A DNA stretch of 64,000 bases from Brevundimonas sp. (GCF_030682035.1 NZ_JAUXQZ010000014.1:124001-188000), one strand, 5' to 3'. Positions 7,936 to 15,905 are shown, numbered from the stretch's first letter. A program made the numbers and translations. The notes: a model not told the origin generated them from the letters alone.

Positions 7936-8017
7936 GGCTTTCGCAGACGCTGGCTGCCGAAGACGCGGCTGCACGGATTATCGCGGCCCACGACGCCTCA
8001 CATCAAGCGCAAAAGGC

Positions 8018-8044
8018 TCAGGTCCTGCCTGTTTCCCACGCCCG
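8018..8044. repeat. Dispersed repeat, partial copy 3
   Basis: CTCAGGTCCTGCCTGTTTCC and the following CACGCCC match the left end of the repeat at 7192 with few changes, but the hairpin part is absent. It lies in the short gap between the DUF433/DUF5615 and MntA/HepT modules. This suggests that the repeats mark module boundaries. Confidence 0.45.
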
Positions 8045-8118
8045 TTGCGTCGGGGAACGCCCGGCGCCCGCCATTGCAGCGTCGCCCGCAGCCGCCGACG
8101 CCAGGCCTTCGGTAGCGT

Positions 8119-8475
8119 CTACGACCGGGGCTTTGGTGGGTCGCTCAGCAGGGGCTCTATGGCCTGCAGCAACGCTGGCAGTTGTGGCTCGACCGCGTTC
8201 CAGACCAGGGCGTGATCCACAAGGTCGTCGCCGTGAATCAGGACGTTGCGAAAGGCGATGATCTGCGGGTACGAGCCGATCAGCGCGGCCGTGCCGGGGT
8301 CATGGTGCGCAAGCCGCTTCGCGGCTTCGCCGATGACCTCGAAGCTGCGCTCCACCGCCTGGCGCAGCAAGCGGTCAGAACGATACTGATCCAGGCTGCG
8401 CCCTGCCGTCACTTCGCGGATGAACTGCGCGGCATCCCGAATGTCGTCAAGCAGCTTGGGGGAGCGGGGATGCAT
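8119..8475 (-). CDS. hepT: HepT-family (DUF86) HEPN toxin with altered active motif
   Basis: A 118-residue all-helical HEPN-domain protein, the toxin of the MntA/HepT type VII system. The family active motif R-x4-H-x-Y is normally RNxLIHGY; here it reads RNVLIHGDD (about residues 76-84). Arginine and histidine remain but aspartate replaces the tyrosine that is both catalytically important and the residue AMPylated by MntA. The rest (LLRQAVERSFEVIGEAAKR) is typical. It starts 29 nt inside mntA. Either the toxin is inactive or the pair is regulated differently. Confidence 0.88.
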   Translation of the reverse strand: MHPRSPKLLDDIRDAAQFIREVTAGRSLDQYRSDRLLRQAVERSFEVIGEAAKRLAHHDPGTAALIGSYPQIIAFRNVLIHGDDLVDHALVWNAVEPQLPALLQAIEPLLSDPPKPRS

Positions 8476-8773
8476 AGACAGGTCGGCGCGTTCTCTGGGC
8501 CGACTCGATGAAATACGGGTTGGTCATCGCGCCGGCCATAACCAAATCGACTTGCCGCCCAAAGAGCACCTCCAGGGCCAGCTTCAGCGCGAAGTAGTGC
8601 TCGAACAATCGGGGCTGCGCCTGCGGGCCGAAATCGACGATGAAGTCGATATCGCTGCGGGCCGGGTCGAAGGCATCGCCGGTCGCTGATCCGAATACAT
8701 CCAGGCTCGTCACGCCGTGCAGCCGGCAAAGCCGGCTGACATCGTCGCGATGGACTTCGAGATCGACGAGCAT
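8447..8773 (-). CDS. mntA: MntA-type minimal nucleotidyltransferase antitoxin
   Basis: A 108-residue minimal nucleotidyltransferase. The active-site glycine-serine and paired aspartates are in DVFGSATGDAFDPARSDIDF (residues about 25-44), followed by a third acidic residue in VDLVMAG. Proteins of this group transfer AMP to the tyrosine of HepT and so neutralise it. The gene precedes and overlaps hepT by 29 nt. The ATG at 8773 gives the normal family length. The catalytic residues look intact, in contrast to the partner's altered target motif. Confidence 0.88.
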   Translation of the reverse strand: MLVDLEVHRDDVSRLCRLHGVTSLDVFGSATGDAFDPARSDIDFIVDFGPQAQPRLFEHYFALKLALEVLFGRQVDLVMAGAMTNPYFIESAQRTRRPVYASPLPQAA

Positions 8774-8808
8774 GGCGGTTCATTATGGGCTCTGGGCTCG
8801 CAGAGGGG

Positions 8809-8910
8809 GTCAGGTCTTGCCGCGTGCCCCTCCTTCACTCCCGCCCCAAACCAACAGCAAAGCGGCCCTCGGGCCGCTTTGTCGCTGGGTGCGCCCGGCA
8901 GGGGGCGCCC
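8809..8910. repeat. Dispersed hairpin repeat, copy 2
   Basis: The second full copy of the repeat at 7192-7285: GTCAGGTCTTGCC, a C-rich segment, CAACAGCAAAGCGGCC, CTCGGGCCGCTTT and GTCGCTGGG, GGCAGGGGGCGCC. It lies between the vapC stop and the mntA start, both on the minus strand. The internal hairpin AAAGCGGCCC-TC-GGGCCGCTTT (8859-8880) may terminate the phd-vapC transcript, although the T-run is poor. Confidence 0.6.
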
Positions 8911-8926
8911 GCCTGGAGGTGGAGCC

Positions 8927-9331
8927 TTACTCGACGCAGCCGACACCAGCGGCCATTGCGGCCTCGCGCATGGCCTCGTCCTGGGTCGCCAGGGGGAGTT
9001 GCCTTCTCAGCGCCAGTTCCAGGTACGACGCGTCGTAACTGCTGAGGCCGAAGCGCAACGCGAGTGCCAGCAGCTCGCTGCGGGGCACGGCGTATCGGTC
9101 CACTTCGACCGGCAACTGCGCGATGCGTGCCAGTACTTGCTGCGCCAGCTGCGCGGTCATGCGCCGGCGCAGGCAGGCGGTGCGCAAGACGTTCGTCAGC
9201 TCCAGCTCCCATAGGGCCGGCGCCACGGCGCGGTCATCGAGTAGCCGCTCGGCAATGGCGGCCGTGTAGGGCGTCGCCTGATTCTCGAGATAGAAGCCCG
9301 AGACCACGGAGTTGTCGATGACGAAGGGCAA
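8927..9331 (-). CDS. vapC: VapC-type PIN-domain toxin
   Basis: A 134-residue PIN-domain ribonuclease. All four acidic metal-binding positions are visible: FVIDNSV (D6), LWELELTNVLR, SSYDASYLELA and LPLATQDEAM. VapC toxins cleave tRNA or rRNA. The start is inferred to be the TTG at 9331, four bases past the antitoxin TGA (TGA-TC-TTG), because the next codons begin the conserved beta-strand immediately; a GGGCGGGA stretch precedes it. Stop-start adjacency implies translational coupling to the Phd-type antitoxin. It is followed by dispersed repeat copy 2. Confidence 0.87.
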   Translation of the reverse strand: MPFVIDNSVVSGFYLENQATPYTAAIAERLLDDRAVAPALWELELTNVLRTACLRRRMTAQLAQQVLARIAQLPVEVDRYAVPRSELLALALRFGLSSYDASYLELALRRQLPLATQDEAMREAAMAAGVGCVE

Positions 9332-9333
9332 GA

Positions 9334-9597
9334 TCAGTCCCGCCCTTTTTCGATGGCCTGTCGCAAAGGGATGTCGAGCACCGTGCCGCGACGCAGCCGC
9401 GCCAGATCGTCCAAGGCCGCGGCCACGCTCTGCCGCTGTGCGCTGGACTGCGAACGACGGGTGGCTTGTGGTGCCGCGCCAACCAGCCGGGCCACCGGAA
9501 TGCCGCGCCGAGTGATGACGAACTGCTCGCCGCGCTCCACTTCGGAGAGCAACTCCGAGAGCCGGGTCTTGGCTTCGTAAATCGCAAATTCCTTCAT
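9334..9597 (-). CDS. Phd/YefM-type antitoxin
   Basis: An 87-residue antitoxin. The N-terminal Phd/YefM DNA-binding domain is clear: MKEFAIYEAKTRLSELLSEV then FVITRRGIPVARLV. A flexible alanine/serine linker and a C-terminal toxin-binding helix (ALDDLARLRRGTVLDIPL) complete it. The ATG at 9597 matches the family start; an in-frame ATG seven codons upstream is less likely. It precedes vapC with the stop and start separated by 2 nt, and is divergent from the pilin-ligase gene. Confidence 0.88.
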   Translation of the reverse strand: MKEFAIYEAKTRLSELLSEVERGEQFVITRRGIPVARLVGAAPQATRRSQSSAQRQSVAAALDDLARLRRGTVLDIPLRQAIEKGRD

Positions 9598-9734
9598 GGT
9601 TGATCGCGCCTTTGTCATGGTTAACCAAGTGTAGCGCACCCCCCCTCGCCGCTTCCTTGTTCTTGATAGCATCTGCGCCCCTGCCCACGGGCCCGCCCGC
9701 CTGCCCGGGCCGTGCCCGGCAACCCGTCCTGCCC

Positions 9735-11510
9735 GTGTCCCCGCACCCTTTCACACCCGTCCACCGCACCGCGCTCGCCCTGGCCATCACCGCCGCCGCG
9801 CTGCCTTCGCTGCTGGCCTACAACGTCTCGCCTTCGCCGACCTTCCTCAACCAGGCCCTCGCGCTGGGCCTGTGGGGCGCGTGGGTGTGGGTGTGCGCAC
9901 CGGGGCTGTCCGTGCGCGGCGCGGCGCCCTTGTATGCAGCATTGGCCCTGGTGGCAATGGGCGCAGCCTGGTCCTGGGGCCCTGGGGCCTTGCCGGCGAG
10001 CCTGGCGCTTTCGGCGATCGGTTCGCTGGCCGCAGCCGCGGTGCTGGCCGCCGGCGGCGCCGGTGTGCGCTTGCGCGATGCCAGGCACGACCTCTTCGCG
10101 GCCTTCTGCTGGGCCTGGCTGGTGGCCGGGCTGCTCAATGTCGGCGTGGCCGGGGTGCAGGTGTTCCTGCCCGAGTGGCCCGACGGCAACTGGATCGCCC
10201 ACTCCGGCTACCCCGGCCGCGCCGTGGGCAACCTGCGCCAGCCCAACCATCTGAGCAGCCTGCTGCTGTGGTCGTGCATAGCGGTCGTGGCGCTGCTCGA
10301 ACTCGGCCGACTGGGCCGCCGTGCCGCCGCGCTGGCCCTGGCCGCGTTGGTCTTCGCGGTGGTATTGACGGCTTCGCGCACGGGCCTCGTCAGCGTGCTG
10401 CTGCTGGCGCTGTGGGGCCTGTTCGACCGCCGCCTGTCCAGGCCCGCGCGCGGGCTGCTGCTGGCTGCACCGGTGATCTATGCGCTGTCTTGGCTCGCCA
10501 TGGCGCAATGGGCGGCGCTGTCGCAACATGCTTTCGGCGGCAGCCAGCGGCTGGCTGAAGGCGACATCTCCAGCTCGCGCTTCGCGATCTGGCGCGATAC
10601 CTGGGCCTTGATCCGCATGCACCCCTGGGCCGGCGTCGGCTTCGGCGACTTCAACCTGGCCTGGACGCTGACGCCGTTCCCGCACCGCGCGGTGGCTTTC
10701 TTCGACCACACGCACAACCTGCCGCTGCAGCTGGCGGTGGAACTCGGCCTGCCCCTGGCCAGCCTGGTGATGGCCCTGCTGCTGTGGGCGCTGTGGCGCG
10801 CCGCGCGCCAGGCCTGGGCGACCGAGGGCAGCGAAGGCACGGCGCTGCGCTCGGCGTTGATGATGGTGCTGATGATCGGCCTGCACAGCCTGCTCGAGTA
10901 CCCGCTGTGGTACAGCTATTTCCTGCTGCCGGCGGCCTGGGCCTTCGGTTTCGCCCTGCACGCCCCGGCGGTGCTCGGGGGCAAACCGGGCGAACCGGGC
11001 GCGTCGCCGCGCGCGGCGCCCGGGCTGCGGCTGGCCGCGCTGGCCGTCGTGGTGGGGGCCGCGCTGGCCGTCGCGGACTACACCCGCGTGGCGGCCATCT
11101 TCTCGTCGACGTCGGACGCGCCGCTGGAGCAGCGCATCGCCGCCGGCCAGCGCAGCCTGTTCTTTGCCCACCATGCCGACTACGCCGAGGTCACCTCCGG
11201 CGTGCCCGTGCGCGACCCGGCCCATGCTTTCGACCGCGCCGCGCACTACCTGCTGGATACGCGGCTGATGATGGCCTGGGCGCGCTCGCTGGCCGAGCGC
11301 GGTGAGCTCGACGCCGCGCGCCACCTGGCCGAGCGGCTGCGCGAGTTCCGCAACGCCGACGCGAAGGAGTTCTTCGAACCCTGCCCGCAAGCCGCCAGCG
11401 CGGCCGGTGCGGCCAGTGCGGCCAGTGCGGCAATCCTGGGGCAGCCTTTCCAGTGCGAACGACCGGTCAAGGCCCCCGGCTGGCAGGCCTATCTGCCGCA
11501 ACCGCGCTGA
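9735..11510 (+). CDS. pglL: PglL/TfpO-type pilin O-oligosaccharyltransferase (Wzy_C family)
   Basis: A 591-residue inner-membrane protein with about twelve hydrophobic segments and a large C-terminal periplasmic domain. Characteristic motifs are RAVGNLRQPNHLSSLLLW near residues 158-175 and the Wzy_C loop FFDHTHNLPLQLAVELGLP, which separate PglL/PilO-type O-oligosaccharyltransferases from O-antigen ligases. The enzyme transfers a lipid-linked glycan to serine or threonine, most often of the pilin encoded nearby; pilA lies 2.6 kb upstream, with TA modules in between. The start is set at the GTG at 9735, just before the first membrane segment; earlier codons are proline-rich and unconserved. The C-terminus carries a small alanine-serine tandem repeat. 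Confidence 0.87.
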   Translation: MSPHPFTPVHRTALALAITAAALPSLLAYNVSPSPTFLNQALALGLWGAWVWVCAPGLSVRGAAPLYAALALVAMGAAWSWGPGALPASLALSAIGSLAAAAVLAAGGAGVRLRDARHDLFAAFCWAWLVAGLLNVGVAGVQVFLPEWPDGNWIAHSGYPGRAVGNLRQPNHLSSLLLWSCIAVVALLELGRLGRRAAALALAALVFAVVLTASRTGLVSVLLLALWGLFDRRLSRPARGLLLAAPVIYALSWLAMAQWAALSQHAFGGSQRLAEGDISSSRFAIWRDTWALIRMHPWAGVGFGDFNLAWTLTPFPHRAVAFFDHTHNLPLQLAVELGLPLASLVMALLLWALWRAARQAWATEGSEGTALRSALMMVLMIGLHSLLEYPLWYSYFLLPAAWAFGFALHAPAVLGGKPGEPGASPRAAPGLRLAALAVVVGAALAVADYTRVAAIFSSTSDAPLEQRIAAGQRSLFFAHHADYAEVTSGVPVRDPAHAFDRAAHYLLDTRLMMAWARSLAERGELDAARHLAERLREFRNADAKEFFEPCPQAASAAGAASAASAAILGQPFQCERPVKAPGWQAYLPQPR

Positions 11511-11535
11511 GCGTCGCTGAACCCCTGGCCGCGGC

Positions 11536-12027
11536 TCAGGTCGCCGCGTGCCACTCCCCGGACTTGCCGCCGCGCTTCTCAAGCAGGCGGATGTCGGTCA
11601 TGCACATGCCGCGGTCCACCGCCTTGCACATGTCGTAGATGGTGAGCAGCCCGACCTGCACGGCGGTCAGCGCTTCCATCTCCACGCCGGTGCGGCCGAA
11701 GGTCTCGGCCTGCACCGTGCAGCGCACTTCGCTCAGCGCCGCGTCGATCTCGAATTCCACCGCCACGCGGGTGAGCGGCAGCGGGTGGCATAGCGGCACC
11801 AGCTCGGCCGTGCGCTTGGCGCCCTGGATGGCGGCGATGCGCGCGATGCCGATCACGTCGCCCTTCTTGGCCTGGCCGCCGGCGATCAGCGCCAGCGTGG
11901 CCGGCTGCATGCGGATGCGGCCGGTGGCGCGCGCCACGCGGTGCGTTTCGGCTTTGGCCGCGACGTCGACCATGTGCGCCTGGCCTTGGGCGTCGAAGTG
12001 GGTCAAGGGGTTGGGCGTGGGCGGCAT
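11536..12027 (-). CDS. moaC: Cyclic pyranopterin monophosphate synthase
   Basis: A 163-residue enzyme that converts the MoaA product to cyclic pyranopterin monophosphate in molybdenum cofactor synthesis. Signatures seen: [51 protein letters not shown], the catalytic region [20 protein letters not shown] and [10 protein letters not shown]. Length matches E. coli MoaC. The ATG at 12027 is chosen; a GTG four codons upstream is possible. It is convergent with pglL (25 bp apart) and divergent from the M48 protease. No other molybdopterin genes are in the window. Confidence 0.96.
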   Translation of the reverse strand: MPPTPNPLTHFDAQGQAHMVDVAAKAETHRVARATGRIRMQPATLALIAGGQAKKGDVIGIARIAAIQGAKRTAELVPLCHPLPLTRVAVEFEIDAALSEVRCTVQAETFGRTGVEMEALTAVQVGLLTIYDMCKAVDRGMCMTDIRLLEKRGGKSGEWHAAT

Positions 12028-12130
12028 GGGCAGGTTCACGTTCGGCAACAAGGCGGTGTCATGATAGCCACAGGGAACGCTGCGCCCCTGCGGCGTTCCA
12101 ACCCTTTGTTGCCGCCCGCCGAGACCCGCC

Positions 12131-13738
12131 TTGACCCCTGTCCGAACCCCCCCGTGGCGCCGCCGGCTGGCCACCACCCTGGCGGCCTGCACGGTGCTCA
12201 GCGCCTTGCCTGCACCGGCGCGGGCCCAGGTGCGCCTGCCCTCGCTGGGCGAGACGGCCTCGCAGGACCTCAGCGTGGGTGCCGAGCGCCGCCTGGGCGA
12301 GCAGATCATGCGCGAGGCGCGGCGCGACCCGGCGTACCTCGACGACCCGGTGCTGCTGGAGTACCTGCAGTCGATCTGGAGCCCGCTCGTGGCCGCAGCA
12401 CGGCAGCTCGGCAATATCGACGCCGACACCGACCTTGCCTTCGCCTGGGAACCGTTCCTGGTGCGCGACCGCAGCGTCAACGCCTTCGCGCTGCCGGGCG
12501 GCTTCGTCGGCGTGCACCTGGGCCTGATCTTCATCACCTCCACCAGCGACCAGCTCGCCTCGGTGCTGGCGCACGAGATGTCGCATGTCACGCAGCGCCA
12601 TATCGCACGCAGCATCGCGCCGCAGCAGCAGGCCTCGATGCTGGCCCTCGCGACGCTGCTGCTGGGCATCATCGCAGCCAGCCGCACCGGCAACGTCGAC
12701 GTCGCCAATGCCGCGATCATGGGCGGGCAGGGCGCGGCCATCCAGAGCCAGCTCAACTACTCACGCGACGTCGAACGCGAAGCCGATCGCATCGGCTTCG
12801 GCGTGCTGGTGGGCGCGGGCTACGCGCCCTCGGCGATGGCCGCGATGTTCGACAACCTGGATGCCTCCACGCGCTTGAACGACAACAGCGGCTTCCCCTA
12901 TTTGCGCAGCCACCCGCTCACCGTGGACCGCATCAGCGAGGCGCGCAACCGCACGTTGCTGGCCAACAGCGCGCCGGCCCCGCTCACGCTGCAGCACGCG
13001 CTGATGCAGGCGCGCTCGCGCGTGCTGATGTCCGAGGGCACGCGGGCGCTGCAGCGCCTGTCCGGCGAGACCTCGTCGCCGTTGCTGGCCGACCGCGTGG
13101 CGGCGCTCTACGCTGGGGCCATGGCGGCCTCCTTCCTCAACGATCACGCGCGCGCCGAAGTTCAGGTGGCGCAGGCGCTGCAGCTGGCCGGCACGGCTCG
13201 CCCGCGCGAGCCGCGCGCCGAGCGCGCCCTGCAGTTGCTGCAGGCCCAGGTGCGGCTGGCCCATGGCGATGCGCCCGGGGCCATGCAGGCGCTGGACAAC
13301 CTGCCGCCCGGCGCCAGCGGCCGCCCGGTGCTGCTGTTGCGCGCGCAGGCCGCGCTGGAGCTGCACCGCCGCGACGCGGGCGGCGCAGCCGTGCCGCTGC
13401 GCAGCAGCACCGAGGCGCTGCAGACCTGGCTGGCCGAGCAGCCGCACGACGCGCTGGGCTGGGAACTGCTGGCCGCCACCAGCGACGCCCTGGGCCTGAA
13501 GCTGCGGTCCATGCGCGCCGGGGCCGAAGCGCGCGCCGTGGTCGGCGACCTGGTCGGCGCCGTCGATCGCCTGCGCGCCGCCCAGGCGGCGACGCGAACC
13601 ACGGCCGGGCAGGATTTCATCGAGGCCTCGGTGATCGACGCGCGCCTGCGCCAGCTCATGGCCCAGCGGCGTCAGCTCGCATTGGAAGCGCGCGGCGAGA
13701 GCCGACGGCCCGGCCCGGGCGACGAGCCGCCGCAGTAG
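12131..13738 (+). CDS. BepA/YfgC-like periplasmic M48 metalloprotease
   Basis: A 535-residue exported zinc protease. Residues 1-33 form a signal peptide (arginine-rich start, hydrophobic core, cut after PARAQ). The zinc motif HEMSH places ligands at H148 and H152 with catalytic E149; the third ligand is in [12 protein letters not shown]. The C-terminal 200 residues are alanine- and leucine-rich TPR-like helices, as in BepA, which degrades or assists stalled outer-membrane proteins such as LptD and BAM substrates. The start appears to be TTG at 12131; no ATG or GTG lies before the signal peptide. It is divergent from moaC. Confidence 0.9.
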   Translation: MTPVRTPPWRRRLATTLAACTVLSALPAPARAQVRLPSLGETASQDLSVGAERRLGEQIMREARRDPAYLDDPVLLEYLQSIWSPLVAAARQLGNIDADTDLAFAWEPFLVRDRSVNAFALPGGFVGVHLGLIFITSTSDQLASVLAHEMSHVTQRHIARSIAPQQQASMLALATLLLGIIAASRTGNVDVANAAIMGGQGAAIQSQLNYSRDVEREADRIGFGVLVGAGYAPSAMAAMFDNLDASTRLNDNSGFPYLRSHPLTVDRISEARNRTLLANSAPAPLTLQHALMQARSRVLMSEGTRALQRLSGETSSPLLADRVAALYAGAMAASFLNDHARAEVQVAQALQLAGTARPREPRAERALQLLQAQVRLAHGDAPGAMQALDNLPPGASGRPVLLLRAQAALELHRRDAGGAAVPLRSSTEALQTWLAEQPHDALGWELLAATSDALGLKLRSMRAGAEARAVVGDLVGAVDRLRAAQAATRTTAGQDFIEASVIDARLRQLMAQRRQLALEARGESRRPGPGDEPPQ

Positions 13739-13763
13739 CCTGCAAAGCGGCCCGCAAGGGCCT

Positions 13764-14123
13764 TCAGTCGGAAGACGGAGTGAAGACGCGCTCGACCGCG
13801 GCGTCGATGAATACGCCGCACAGGCTGTACAGCACCGAGCCGATGAGTGCAGCGCCGAAGCCGGCGACACCGAAGCCGTCGAGCACCTCGGCGGCAGCCC
13901 AGAACATCAGCGCGTTGATGACGAAGAGGAACAGGCCCAGGGTCAACAGCGTCACCGGCAGCGTCAGCAGCACCAGCAGCGGCCGCACCAGCGTGTTGAA
14001 AAGACCCAGCACCAGGGCGGCGATCAGGGCCGTGCCGAAGCTCGCCACGCTGACCCCGGAGTACAGACTTGCCACCAGCAAAAGGGCCGCGGCGAGCAGC
14101 AACCAACGCACGATGATCTTCAT
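13764..14123 (-). CDS. Phage-holin-family (superfamily IV, 4-TMS) small membrane protein
   Basis: A 119-residue protein with four hydrophobic segments: IIVRWLLLAAALLLVASLY, FGTALIAALVLGLFNTLV, LTLPVTLLTLGLFLFVINAL and FGAALIGSVLYSLCGVFI. The RPLLVLLTLPVTLLTLGLF and NALMFW motifs match the 4-TMS holin superfamily IV (pfam04020), which is common on bacterial chromosomes with no phage nearby. No lysin or other phage gene is next to it, so a host membrane role is more likely than lysis. It is convergent with the M48 protease gene, 25 bp apart. Confidence 0.88.
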   Translation of the reverse strand: MKIIVRWLLLAAALLLVASLYSGVSVASFGTALIAALVLGLFNTLVRPLLVLLTLPVTLLTLGLFLFVINALMFWAAAEVLDGFGVAGFGAALIGSVLYSLCGVFIDAAVERVFTPSSD

Positions 14124-14328
14124 GTTTGAAGCATAGCGCGGTGTCCGGCGGGCTCATAGCGTGGCGCATAAGCTGCTTTTACCTATGAAAACTGCTTCTC
14201 AGCGGCCGCACCTGGGATTACCATCGCGGCTGCCCGTTTACCAGGAAAGACAGTTCCGCTTCCAAGTTCAGGAATGCGAGGCCTGCACGGTGACCGGCAT
14301 CCCTCATCAACTGACGGAGAACCTCCAA

Positions 14329-14733
14329 ATGGCAACTGCTAAGAAAGCTCCCGCGAAGAAGGCCCCGGCGAAGAAGGCCGCCCCTGTGAAGAAGGCCGCT
14401 GTGGCCAAGAAGGCGGCGCCCGCCAAGAAGGCCGCCCCGGCCAAGAAGGCGGCGCCTGCGAAGAAGGCCGCCCCGGCCAAGAAACGCACCCCGAGCGCGG
14501 CCTTCATGAAGCCGCTGACCCCGAGCGCCGCGCTGGCTGCCGTCATCGGCGACAAGCCGCTGCCGCGCACCGAGGTCACCAAGAAGGTGTGGGAGTACAT
14601 CAAGAAGAACAATCTTCAAGACAAGATCAAGCGCACCATGATCAACGCCGACGCCAAGCTCAAGGCCGTGGTCGGTGTGAGCCCGATCAGCATGTTCGGC
14701 ATGACCAAGGAAATCAGCAAGCACCTCAAGTGA
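14329..14733 (+). CDS. SWIB/MDM2-domain protein with histone H1-like lysine-alanine repeats
   Basis: A 134-residue basic protein in two parts. Residues about 4-60 are a histone H1-like tail of repeated AKKA/PAKKA units with almost no other residues. Residues about 62-134 are a SWIB domain (FMKPLTPSAALAAVIG, LPRTEVTKKVWEYIKKNNLQ, ISMFGMTKEISKHL). The combination, known from chlamydiae and many betaproteobacteria, suggests a nucleoid-associated DNA-binding protein. GGAG precedes the ATG at 14329. A 200-bp upstream gap without a convincing gene may hold a long leader. A strong terminator follows. Repeat number in the tail may vary between strains. Confidence 0.92.
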   Translation: MATAKKAPAKKAPAKKAAPVKKAAVAKKAAPAKKAAPAKKAAPAKKAAPAKKRTPSAAFMKPLTPSAALAAVIGDKPLPRTEVTKKVWEYIKKNNLQDKIKRTMINADAKLKAVVGVSPISMFGMTKEISKHLK

Positions 14734-14757
14734 GCCGCTGAGCGCCGAATTTCTTGC

Positions 14758-14779
14758 GGGCCCTTCGGGGCCCTTTTTT
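14758..14779 (+). terminator. Intrinsic terminator of the SWIB/H1 gene
   Basis: GGGCCC, loop TTCG, GGGCCC followed by six T residues: a compact stable hairpin 24 bp after the stop codon. The T-run overlaps the TAA of the convergent isomerase gene by two bases. Confidence 0.9.
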
Positions 14780-15380
14780 ATGGGCGCGCCAGGCGCCGCT
14801 CGAGGAAGTCCAGGCGGTCCTGGCCCCAGAAGATCTCGCCCTCCACGACGTAGCTGGGCGAGCCGAAGACCCCGGCGTCTATGGCCTGCTGCGTGCAGCG
14901 CTCGTAGTGGGCCAGGACCTCGGCGGACATCGACGCCGCCAGCCGCTCCGCAGGAAGCCCGCACTCGGCCAGCAGTTCAGCCAGCGTCGCGGCGCTGGCG
15001 ATATCGCGCTCCTGCACCCACACCGCGGCCAGCACGCGGCCGCTGAGCTGCAGTGCGGCGGCCGCGCCGTCGGCCAGGTCCACGGCGACGACCAGCCGCG
15101 CGGCGTCGTCGGCCGACACCGGGAAGAACTTCGGCTGCAGGTTCAGCGGCAGGCCCAGCCATGCGCTGAAGCGCTGGAGCTCCACCAGCCGATAGGCCTG
15201 GCGCTGCGGCGCGCGTTTGGGCAGAGGCAAGCCGCCGGAGACCGGGAATACCTTTCCCAGGTCCATGGGTCGCACGTGCACCGGGGCGCGCGCCGCCGCC
15301 GCGATGCGCACGAAGCGCTCGTGGCCGAGGTAGGTCCAGGGCGACTGCAGGGCGAGGTAGTAGTCGATGGAATGGGGCAT
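14778..15380 (-). CDS. 2-hydroxychromene-2-carboxylate isomerase-like DsbA-fold protein
   Basis: A 200-residue thioredoxin-fold protein of the DsbA/GST-kappa group. DYYLALQSPWTYLGHERF carries the active serine region of HCCA isomerases. DLGKVFPVSGGLPLPKR, FFPVSADDAARLVVAV and the C-terminal GVFGSPSYVVEGEIFWGQDR are family motifs. HCCA isomerase (NahD) acts in naphthalene breakdown using glutathione, but no aromatic-degradation genes are near, so a general glutathione-dependent isomerase or transferase is as likely. The gene stands alone between convergent SWIB/H1 and a divergent R-M relic. Confidence 0.88.
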   Translation of the reverse strand: MPHSIDYYLALQSPWTYLGHERFVRIAAAARAPVHVRPMDLGKVFPVSGGLPLPKRAPQRQAYRLVELQRFSAWLGLPLNLQPKFFPVSADDAARLVVAVDLADGAAAALQLSGRVLAAVWVQERDIASAATLAELLAECGLPAERLAASMSAEVLAHYERCTQQAIDAGVFGSPSYVVEGEIFWGQDRLDFLERRLARP

Positions 15381-15475
15381 GGCGCGGCTTTCGCGTGGGG
15401 GGCGGGACGCAGTCTATCGGCGCGGCGTGCCTATGGTGAAATGCCCCGAGAGGAGCGCGACCACATGGGCGCCAG

Positions 15476-15859
15476 ATGAGTCAGGTCCTGATCCATCAAT
15501 TCCTCGCCGAGCTCGACCGCCTGAAGAAGGTCGGCGGCAAGCGCCGCGAGTCGGTGGTGCGCGAGGCCTTCAAGGACCTGCTCAAGGGCTGGGGCCGGCA
15601 GCACGAGCTGGTCTTCATCCCCGAATACAAGCTCGACAGCGCCACCCGGGACACGCGCTTCGTGGACGGCGCGCTGCTGCACCAGCTGCGCGTGCCCTTT
15701 GGCTACTGGGAGGCCAAGGACCCGACCATCCGCGAGAAGTTCGACACCTACCGCTTTGCCGAGCACAAGGAAAAGGTCATCGCTCTGCTCGGCCGCGTGG
15801 CGGCGGTGAGCGTGGAGACGGTGCGCATCGTGGCGGCGATGAAGGCGGCCGCGCGCTGA
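15476..15859 (+). pseudogene. Internally deleted type ISP restriction-modification protein relic
   Basis: A 127-residue open frame. Residues about 1-85 resemble the N-terminal domain of large type ISP restriction-modification enzymes (SQVLIHQFLAELDRL, KRRESVVREAFKDLLKGWG, RDTRFVDGALL, FGYWEAKD). The last 35 residues (HKEKVIALLGRVAAVSVETV) resemble the extreme C-terminus of the same proteins. The nuclease, helicase and methylase regions, normally well over a thousand residues, are missing, apparently through an in-frame internal deletion. The resemblance is from memory of the family and needs a search. A stand-alone function cannot be excluded, since the frame has no stop. Confidence 0.6.
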
Positions 15860-15871
15860 CGTCCACCAAAC

Positions 15872-15896
15872 TTGACAATCCGGCCCGGATTGTCAA
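15872..15896. promoter_or_regulatory. Perfect 25-bp palindrome upstream of the wHTH-ATPase-STAS gene
   Basis: The arm TTGACAATCCGG is followed by one base (C at 15884) and its exact reverse complement CCGGATTGTCAA. The palindrome lies 9 bp before the ATG of the next gene and 12 bp after the upstream stop. Both arms contain TTGACA on opposite strands. There is no T-run, so an operator is likelier than a terminator. Position suggests binding by the winged-helix protein it precedes. Confidence 0.75.
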
Positions 15897-15905
15897 CATT
15901 CGCCC

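Noticed and set aside
9621..11582. A 653-codon open frame antisense to the pilin-ligase gene
   Set aside because: Rich in Q, R, G and P with no domain; it is the mirror of a high-GC coding region in which stop codons are rare. The sense strand has clear PglL motifs.
13764..14123. Holin-family gene as evidence of a prophage
   Set aside because: No lysin, capsid, integrase or attachment sites nearby; this 4-TMS family is common on chromosomes.
11941..14136. A 731-codon plus-strand frame overlapping moaC and the M48 protease
   Set aside because: Out of frame with the protease and antisense to moaC; composition is that of a frameshifted translation.
14778..15380. HCCA isomerase as a sign of naphthalene degradation
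   Set aside because: No other aromatic-degradation genes are present; this fold is widespread with other substrates.
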